Source of the DNA: Allacma fusca
Lineage: Eukaryota > Arthropoda > Collembola > Symphypleona > Sminthuridae
Length of the DNA: 64,000 nucleotides
Direction of reading: 5' to 3'
Assembly (NCBI GenBank): GCA_947179485.1
Contig: OX359245.1
Span: 42,147,067 to 42,211,066, forward strand
Part shown: piece by piece, positions 51,949 to 61,400 of the stretch
Layout of the letters: each line of letters opens with the position of its first letter
How positions within the stretch are numbered: position 1 is the first letter of the stretch
The notes under the pieces: generated by a model
Database searches by the model: none
Seen by the model: only the letters and a program-made list of their open reading frames with translations
Told to the model about the DNA's origin: nothing
Position numbers and translations under genes: made by a program

Positions 51949-52179
51949 CGGGGGTATTTTCCCCCGGAATATTTTTTTTTGAGATTTTTATTTTAATGAG
52001 ATATTTTTTGTGTTTGAAAAAATTATTATTAGTATTATTATCGTGCTGTGTATTTTTTTGGGCGACTTCTGTAGATTTCTTGGATTTTTTGATGTTTTTC
52101 TTTTTTCATTCTTTTTGATATTTGACGATTTTTGGGGGTTCGGCGTCCTGGTTCCTGGTATATTTTTTTTCGACGTATT
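51949..52179 (-). other. Tomosyn 3' UTR with candidate poly(A) signal and downstream hairpin
   Basis: Directly after the stop the minus strand is T/A-rich non-coding DNA. AATAAA occurs on the minus strand at 51992-51987, about 190 bases after the stop. About 20 bases further on, 51966-51949 is a perfect 6-bp G/C stem (CGGGGG / CCCCCG) around a 6-base loop. Use of the signal is inferred from position only; other A-rich variants lie nearby. Confidence 0.4.
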
Positions 52180-52448
52180 TTACAACTGATACCATTTCTT
52201 ATCCTTGTACTTGAGCATCAATTGGTGTGCTGCAGAGGAGAAATTTTCCGCGTCCGCTGCCATTTTCGCAGTCTTATCCTCGAGATGGCCAAGTTTCTCC
52301 CCGCGCTCTACCAAGAGCATGCGCGCGCGCTGAACCTCACTTGCAGCCGTGCTCGAGCGCATTTGGAGGTGAGCGAGTTCTGGAGGGGTCCCAGCAGCCG
52401 GCAGTAATTTCGCCACGGATCTTGGAGGCTTTCCTGAGGACTCTCCAA
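52180..52448 (-). CDS. Tomosyn: Tomosyn exon G: C-terminal R-SNARE motif and stop
   Basis: Terminal coding exon after acceptor ...taattacag. After the split Phe codon it encodes GESSGKPPRSVAKLLPAAG, a short Pro/Ala linker, and a 52-residue SNARE helix starting EVQRARMLLVERGEKLGHLE and ending KYKDKKWYQL, then TAA at 52180-52182. Heptad hydrophobics and the Arg in VERGEKL fit an R-SNARE of the VAMP type; this is the part that would compete with synaptobrevin for syntaxin/SNAP-25. The end WYQL compares with WYQF in vertebrates. The exon is strikingly G+C-rich (it contains gcgcgcgcgc around 52321) against AT-rich surroundings. Confidence 0.97.
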
Positions 52449-55400
52449 CTGTAATTAAATTTTTAAAAAAGTTATAAATACCAGAAATTTTTTTTTGTAA
52501 AACATTTTTGGTCTGCAAAGGAAAATTTCAATGAAAACCATCAAAACCTTTGCAACTGAAAACATTTTTGGACTGCAAAGGAAAATTTCACAAAAACTAT
52601 CAAAACCTTTGCAAATGAAAACATTTTTGGTCTGCAACGGAAAATTTCACAAAAACTATCAAAACCTTTGCAAATGAAAACATTTTTGGTCTGCAACGGA
52701 AAATTTCAATAAAAACCATCAAAACCTTTGCAACTGAAAACATTTTTGGTCTGCAAAGGAAAATTTCACAAAAACTATCAAAACCTTTGCAAATGAAAAC
52801 ATTTTTGGTCTGCAAAGGAAAATTTCACATAAACTATCAAAACCTTTGCAAATGAAAACATTTTTCGTCTGCAACGAAAAATTTCAATAAAAACCATCAA
52901 AACCTTTGCAACTGAAAACATTTTGGAACTACAAGGGAAATTTTCAAAAACAATTGTCTAAAGTTTTGGACCTGAAAACAATTTTGGACTGGAAAATAAA
53001 TTTAAACAAAAATCGTAAAAATTTTTGCAACTGAAAACATTTCAATACCCCACAAGGTATTCCGCAAAAATCCCAAAATTTATTCCTAAAATCAAATTTT
53101 TAGAAAAAGATTTTGTTGTGAATTTTTGCCAGCCTTACTTTTGAAACTGGTCATAAAAAACAGTGGAATTCTGGACTTCCGTTCCATAGAGAATTTCCCA
53201 AAATTAACGACGAAAATCTGGAACTAATTTACGGGTGTTTTCAAAATCCCGGAAAAAATTAAAATGGGCCCGTAAAATCTTGTTATGGGAATAAACTCAG
53301 TCACATTTTTTAAAGTAACAAACAAAACCTTAAAAAATGTTTAAGTGGAACAAGCAACAGTGGGAGACTGAATTTCATTAAAAATAATTTACGTAATACA
53401 GATATTTTCGGTAGGGGTTTTCTTTCCTTGGGTTTTCACTGAGAAGATTAAAATTTCCATGTAATTGCATTGCAAAATGGACCTCATCCGCAAATAGGTT
53501 TTTTATTAAGGCAAACCGCGAGTCCAGAAACTGGGAAAATTGGACGTGACCATGACGCAAGAAAATGCGGTGTGATAATTTATGCGTATTTTATTCCCAT
53601 TAACGCCACTCGTGTTTTTTGGTATATGTAAAACCCAAGACAAGGAAAAGCAGGAGCACTTTAGCCTAATTAAATTTCCGCTTCGGGGAAATGCTTCGTG
53701 AGAAGACGTTTTAAAAAATTAGAGGTAAATTGGAAATCTACGAGGAATTTTCTTTAGAGCAATCGACAAAATTTCGGACGAAATTGGGGGTTAGTCCCGG
53801 AAATAATATTCAGGAAATTAAAATTTTAAAAGAAACTATTAAAGAAATAGCTTCAAAAATTAAAACATTATTGCGCTGTCTAAACATTTGATATTTCACG
53901 AAGAAAAAATTTGTATGGGATTTTCTGGTGATAAATAACAATACTTACATAATTCTTCCCGGTCCAAATTTCGGACGCCACCACCGAAGAGTCCCGTGAA
54001 AAAACCTTCCTTCGGACGCTCCGGAAATTCAGTTTCGATATATAACGTTCCAAACATATTCGCCACTTGATGCCTGCATGAACAAATAGGGATGAGTACA
54101 CAAATTTGACTTAATAATTATTTTTCAAATGTTTAAATTAACTTTAAAAATTCTAGGTTAACATGTGTAGAAAATTCGGAACGATTACGTTGTAAAATTA
54201 AGGAGATATGGGATGCAGAAAATAGGAGAAAATAATTTCAAGCTTTGAAAGTATTGCAAAACTTGAGACACAAATATTGCAAATTTTAAGGAAGTAAACA
54301 TTGAAACATTTTGGGCGAAAAATATTTCAAAATTCAACCATTTTGAAAAGTCTAGAGCAAAATACTTTGTAAAATTTAGGGCAAAACGTGTACCAAATTT
54401 AGGAAAATATTTATCACTTTAGGGGGAAATGTTTTGCCAAATTTGGGGTGACAAATTTTGTGAAATTTATAACAAGAAATATTATGAAGTTTAGGACAAA
54501 AACATTCACGGATTTGGGGCAAAATTTCTGGGAAACTTCAGGGAGAATGTTTTGAAAAATTTTAGGGCGAAATATACTACAAAATTTAGTGGGAAATGAA
54601 AAACTGAAGGTAAAAAATTTTGCAAACTTCAGAAAAAATGTAAGGAACAATTAGGGCAAAAATGTTTTGCAAAATTTATGATTCGATGTGGCACAAAATT
54701 GTGGCAAAGGTTCCACAAAATTTGGGCAAAATTTTTTGAAACCACAAACTGGAAAGATTTAACTCAAGGCATAAAATATTATTAAAATGTGAAAATTCAA
54801 GAGAACTTACGCAAATTCGGCAGAAATGGTAAATTTCTGCATCTCACTCGGTGAGCTCAGATAAAGTCCATGTCCAAATTCGCTAAAGCAAAAAGTCTTG
54901 GCAATTCTGGATAAATAATCGGAATTAGAGAAAAATGCATTAAGATCCAAATGGTTCAAATCCCCGCAAATACCTAGCCCTACTCTTATAATCACAATAA
55001 TTGATGGAAATGAAAATAGGAATTTGTAGTAAATAGAATAATAGTTATAAAGTACAAAATATTTAAAAAAAAAACAATCCAATTTTAATAAATATTGTAA
55101 TCCAATCCTCAAAACTTGTAGTAAAAATTTTAACAACCATTCCAAATTTGATTCGAAATTTTCAACATGACTCATGTATTTCAATGAAGTATTTCCCATG
55201 TTTGAAAATACAATCACGAGCTAATAAAAAAAATAAAGAACCAAATTCAAAATCAAATCCGAACTTGTTCGTTCAAAATTTTGTAAAGAAAATTTAACAC
55301 ATTCAGAGTAAATTTTAAAATTCCATCCTGTACATCACAAGGATGATTTTTACCATGGCCCACAAAAATTATTCATTTAATCAAAACATGTAAATATTAC

Positions 55401-58400
55401 ATTCGCACTTTCAATCAATATTTTGTAGTCAACGCTAGCTATTCGGCACCTTTTTATTTTCAGGGATATTTGAAATTGAAAATTTAGGGCATCAAATTTT
55501 TACAAAATTCAGAATTTAATTACAAAAATTGTATCCAATTTAGGTGCAAAAATTTTACTAAAATTATGCGCAAAAGTTTAACCCAATTCAGGCGCAAAAA
55601 TTTTACTAAATTTAGGCGCAAAATATTGCCCAATTTATATGCAAAAATTTTATCAAATACAGGCACCAAAAGTTTATCCCCAATTTAGGGACAAAATATT
55701 TACCAGAGTTAATGAAAACATTTTACCGGATTTTGGGGCAAATTTTTTTAAAAATTTATGGGCAAAAAATTTGAGATATTTAGGCTCAAAATTATTATCC
55801 AATTATCCAGAAAATAGGGCGCATATTTTTTTAGGTTGTCCAGGAATAGCGAATGTTGACTGTAAAAAAATATGGATAAATATGACACACAAATTTGATA
55901 GAAAATTGTAATTTGATATGGTATTTGACGGAGAGAAAAATGTTTGGAGTTAGTAGTCAATGTCTCGTCTAATGGACTCCTAAACGTCGGTAGAATATCA
56001 GTGTGAGAATTCGGGTTGCGGTTTCAGAGTAAGTATCGGTATTTATATCGAATTTTGTAAGAGTGTGGAATTAATTTTCCCATAGCTTCAACTCAGAAAT
56101 AACGTTTGAAAAACAAGCCGGAAGCTAGCAGACATTCAACAAGAGTGGAGGAAATTTAATTATTACATTTAGGAAAAACAGAAGGAACAAGAAGTGTCCG
56201 AGTGAAAAAGAATTTTTGGGGAAGAAGCTTTTGATTGTCCGGAGGATTTCTATTTCCTGAGGTTATCGTATAAAGGAGGCTACAAAAGAGAGAAAATAAT
56301 CCAGACACAGGGCTCCATAAAACAGGGGTCCGTTCGGGAATGATAATGGAGTGCGAACTTGAACTTGAATGTTCGAGTAAACTTTAATACACTTGAACTT
56401 GAGATATTGCGTGTTGTAACGAAATATTTATATTTGAGTGAACTTACACTTGATAGAAACTAGATCAAAAATTAAACTCGACCTGAAATTGATCTTTACT
56501 TGAAACTGATCTACACTTGACCCTGACCTGTACTTAAACCTGAACTGTACTCAACCCTGACGTGTACTTTACACTGATTTGTATTCAAACTTGACTTTTA
56601 CTTGAAACTGGTCTGTACTTGAACATGACCTGCAATTGAGACTGACCTGTACTTGACCCTGGCCGTAACTAGAGACTGATCTGCACTTGACCCTGTCCTG
56701 TACTTGATACTGAACTGTATTTGAACTTGACCTGTACATGAGACTGGTATGAACTTGACCCTGTCCTATACTTGAACATGAACTGTAACTGCGACTGTAT
56801 ACTTGAACATGACCTGTAATTGAGACTGATTTATACTTGAACATGACCTGTAATTGAGACTGATTTATACTTGAACATGACCTGTACTTGACCCGGACCC
56901 TAACAGGATATTGATCTGTACTTGACCCTGACCTTAACTTGAGGCTGATTTGTACTTGAGCCTAAACTGTACTCGAAGTTGATTTGTAATTGAGCGTGAC
57001 GTGTACTTGAGACTGACCTGTACTTGACCCTGACCTTAACTTGAGACTGATCTGTACTTGACCTAAACTTGAGCCAGATTACTAATCTTATATTTCACCT
57101 GAGCTTAAACCTAACCCATGTGTCCTATACTTGACTCACACTCAAACTGGCCCTAAAGCATTTACTTCACCTTCACCCAAACTTGAACTTGACCTACAGA
57201 ATTTACTTCACCTTCACCCAAGCTTGTAATTAAAAGCTAGCTCGTAATACTTAAAATTCAGTCCACATAACCCATTAAGAAAGCGCAATACACAAAAGCA
57301 CCAGTGGAAAGTCAAGTGTCAAACTCGAACTTCAAATTCAAGTGTACATGCACATCACCCAACCCGATCACATCCCTGTTCCAAGCACCGAAAGAAATAG
57401 CAAGTGTTAGTACAGAACCTTACAGTAATCAAGTCGACATTTAGAGAGTTGGAAAAGTGCACTTGAGGGTAAGGGGATTGTGAGTGTGGGAAAAAAGCAC
57501 TTTGTGAGTGCAGAGTAAAACAAATGAAAGAAAAGACGTGAAAGTGATAGGAAAAGTTTCAAAACAAACATTTAGCAACACATTTTGTTTTTTCCCTTTT
57601 TTTTCGTTTCTCCGTTCTTTTTTGTTTTTGACAGACACAAACACATGCTCATTCAATGTTAGGAGACTTACAAATTAGTATCTTCCCCAATAATTATTTG
57701 TTGACCCCAAATGCTGAGCATTGGGTCGACAAGTAGGCCACTTTTTCTGGTTCCGCCTGAACCAGACGCTCCCAGACCGGATGATGATTGATTGAGTAGA
57801 AAACTGTGTTAATAAGCCAAGGGAATTTCTAGTGGGTATTTCTTGTCAAATTTTCTTTTTTTTTTGAATTAATATTACTGAATTTAAAATGCTTCTTAAA
57901 AATACAATTTACAACAATGCACACACATAGTCTCAATATCAAACAACAACTACGAGTTTTTATATCTCTTCCAAAATTAAAACAAATATGGGCTCAAAAT
58001 TGACAAAAACATTTTCTTCAACAGTTTTTGCTCACAAAAATCCCCAAAGTTCCAGGAATCAAATTTTTACAAAAATCCTATTTCAGTACAAATTTTTACC
58101 AACCCTCAAATATTTTTACTCGTCTTAAAATTATTAACACCCTCCACTATTTTTGCAACCCTAAAATTTCATTCCGAAAGAAGATCATACTGAAAAATAT
58201 TTTTTTTAAATTATTTAATTTTAAGAAATGTTATCAATTTCCATAAACCATAAATTTTGAACATCCTTGAAATTTCTCAAAGCCCAAAATTTGGGAAAAG
58301 TCTAAAATTTCAGGAAATTACCGTATTTTTAAAAAAACTTGAATTAGAAAAAATCCTAAAAGTTCTACAAAATTTTGGACTCCAAAAATCTCTGCAAAAA

Positions 58401-61400
58401 AGATTTCCGAAAATACCCAAAATTTCCGGAAAAAACAATAATTGTTGACAATCCTATAACTTTCCAACATGTGTAAAGTTCATAAAATCTAAAATCCACT
58501 AAATTTTGTAACTTTTCTGAAATCCCTTAAATTTTCTCAAATTTATGTAAATCTCTGAAAATTTTTGAATCTCTGAAAACCTTTAAAATTTCCGCAATCC
58601 CTCAAATTTTTTAAATTTCTTAAATCTCTGAAAATTGAACTCCTAAATTAAAATACTGCAAAAACTGTTCAAGATTTGGCAAAAAGGTCTTTTTTATAAT
58701 AAAAAACACAAAACACAGTTAGAAATAGCTCTCAAAATCAATTACAGAGCAAAGAGGGTTAAAAGGGTTTGAGCTTGGAGAAAAACGTGGTTAGACTTAA
58801 AATTAAAGATTATTTCCATATCCAAAAAGAGGTAGAAGAAAAAATGACAAAAAAACACAAAATCCAAAAAAGCCTTTCCCATGTCCGCTCTCAAATAGAA
58901 AAATTCCAAAAAATTAAGACAGCACACAGAAAAATTCGGCAGTTTGAAAAAAATACCCTACTACAAGGAAAATGCAATATTTCTTTTGATTCCGGCACAT
59001 TTACATAGATATAGTCGCAATTATAGATATTTTGACAAAAATATTTACACACACGCTATATAATCTCAAAATTTTTACATTTGACGAATTTCCCCTCCTA
59101 AAATACATTACCGTCTCAAATCTCATCAAACAATCAAAATTTTACACATCAAAATTTTACTGCTTCAAATTCGTACCCAAAAATTTGCAAAAATTACGGG
59201 CAAATATATTTTATCTACAAACAAAAAAATTCTTCTCTAATATTTTGTGACCATTGGGGTTCCTTCTTAAATTCAGGGATACTACACCAAACTAAAATTT
59301 CCCTTTTAAAATGTGGGCAGTTGATTAAAATACGGGCATATTTTTAATACAAATTTTTTTAATCAGGCGTGGAAAACCCTACATTTAAAATTTCTAGAAT
59401 TTACGGGCAAACCTCTAAAATACGGGTTGGTGCTAAAAATTTGGAAAACCTGGGAATGCGCAAGGGCGGGGATTTTAAAGTTTTTGAACTACAAAAGGAT
59501 TTTTACAATTTACAACAAAAAAGTGCCCTATTGTTAATAATTACACTGCTCCTTAAATTGTATACACTGCAAGGGACTACTATTGGTTGGTGACAAAATC
59601 TTGTACAAAATATTTACAAAGGGGCAGAGTATCAAATTTCTATTTAGAAAAAACACCTCTCAATTGGGAAAAAAATTCAGGCCCGGCAAAATTTCAAAAT
59701 CAATAAAAAACAAAATGCAGAGAAAAATAATGTAATAAAACAAATTGCGGCAATATCAGAAAAAATGTGTTAAAAAATTGCTGCTTGCAAATATTTTAAA
59801 GGAAAATAATTTTTTTTGGCAACTATTGAAATTTTTTTCCCCAAAAAAGAGGTATAGGAAAAAAAAATTGGGGAAATTTTTTTTAATAAAGGCAGCATAT
59901 TTGTGTGTAGGGTGGGAAATTTTTGAAACGTAAAAATTGGGGATAAAAAATATGTACATTTTATAAATATATATATACATAGCTGCAATTTTCGGCACGC
60001 ATAAAATATTTACTAGACAGCAGTTGCATTTTGATTGGAAACAGATTTGCTCAAATTTCTATTACGGGTATTTGCGGCTATATATGCGGCTGCGGGGTAT
60101 TTTTTTGTATTTACAAATGTGGGTGAGAAATTTACTTAAACTACATGTAATTATGGATATCTACATAATATTGTTTTTTTGTCTGCGTATATATCAATAT
60201 AAATATATATTTTTGGGTGGATATATTTAGGGGTAAATTTTTTAGTCGGTTTTTCAATAAAATGTACTTTTGTTTGAATACTACAATTAAAAAAAAATTT
60301 TTTACAACGAATGGTCGAAAAAAAATTTTGCGGAGTATTTTTCGACTAGATCTAATTTTGTTGACTATTTATATATATATATGAAGTGACTATACATTAT
60401 TTTTGTGGTTTTTGATTAGATAAATGGTGGGGAAAAGTTGGACTTACCTGAGATCAGATAAAGGAACAAACTCTACATCGATGAGTATTCTCAAACTTGG
60501 CAGACTGTAGACTGACATGCGACCGTTGGAATTGTACGTCACTAGGCAGGGTGAGTCTGTAAAATGAGGGTTTAAAATTTAGCTGGTTGTTTTTACCCAG
60601 AATTTTTTTTTAAACAAAACAAAATTTGCTTGACATTTTCAGGGTAGTTTTAAACAATGCAGATGCATTTTACGAAAACATTTGGAAATTATGGGTAAAT
60701 TTTTGATAAATTATTAGAAAAACGTTTTTCGTAAAAACATACACGTAATTTTTAAAGCTTAAATCCTGGTTTTTTACAAGAAAAATGTGAATACAATTTT
60801 ACACGTTCAAAACATATTTTTATAAAAACGTTTCACAAATTTGGACATCATTTTACGCCAGAAATTTGCATATGGTGCACAAAATGGTGCGCAAAATTGT
60901 GTGCAAATTGTGCGCAAAATTGTGCGCAAACCATTTGCAGATTGTGGCAAACTTTTGCACAAAGCATTCGTAAGTTATGGCAAAACTTTACGTAAACCAG
61001 TTGCATATTGTGAAAAAATGCGCCGTAAAATATTTCCAAACTGTGGGTACAATTGTATGCAAACCATTTGCAGATTGTGGCAAACTTTTACACAAAGCAT
61101 TCGTAAGTTATGGCAAAATTTTACGTAAACCAGTTGCATATTGTAAAAAAACGCGCCGTAAAATATTTCCAAAATGTGGGCAAAATTTTATAAGTAAATT
61201 TACAAATCTGGGGTAAATTTTGAATTGAATTTGAACATATTAAGCCCATTTTTGAGCAGAAGTTAACTTTAAACAATTGTGGGCGAAACAAACCGAAACT
61301 GAAAAATGTGACGGATTTTCCGATGAGAATCGGGTTTTGAATAGGAAAAGGATTAAAAACATTTCTGTGCCTTTGATAGTGGTAAGGCCAGCTTTGATGA

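Larger units (their letters stand above)
54907..60447 (-). other. Tomosyn intron D, 5.5 kb, with two tandem arrays
   Basis: Consensus gtaagt donor and ccag acceptor. It contains an array of ~30-bp units at 55470-55815, a 17-bp array at 56350-57235, and otherwise unremarkable AT-rich DNA with short A/T runs (57830-60440). I see no extra exon and no nested gene. Several 60-95-codon open frames (for example at 58257-58448 and 58769-59008) are A-rich and without recognisable domains. Confidence 0.8.

Noticed and set aside
52180..52454. Plus-strand frames opposite the last tomosyn exon
   Set aside because: They are antisense shadows of the SNARE exon, open only because that exon is G+C-rich.
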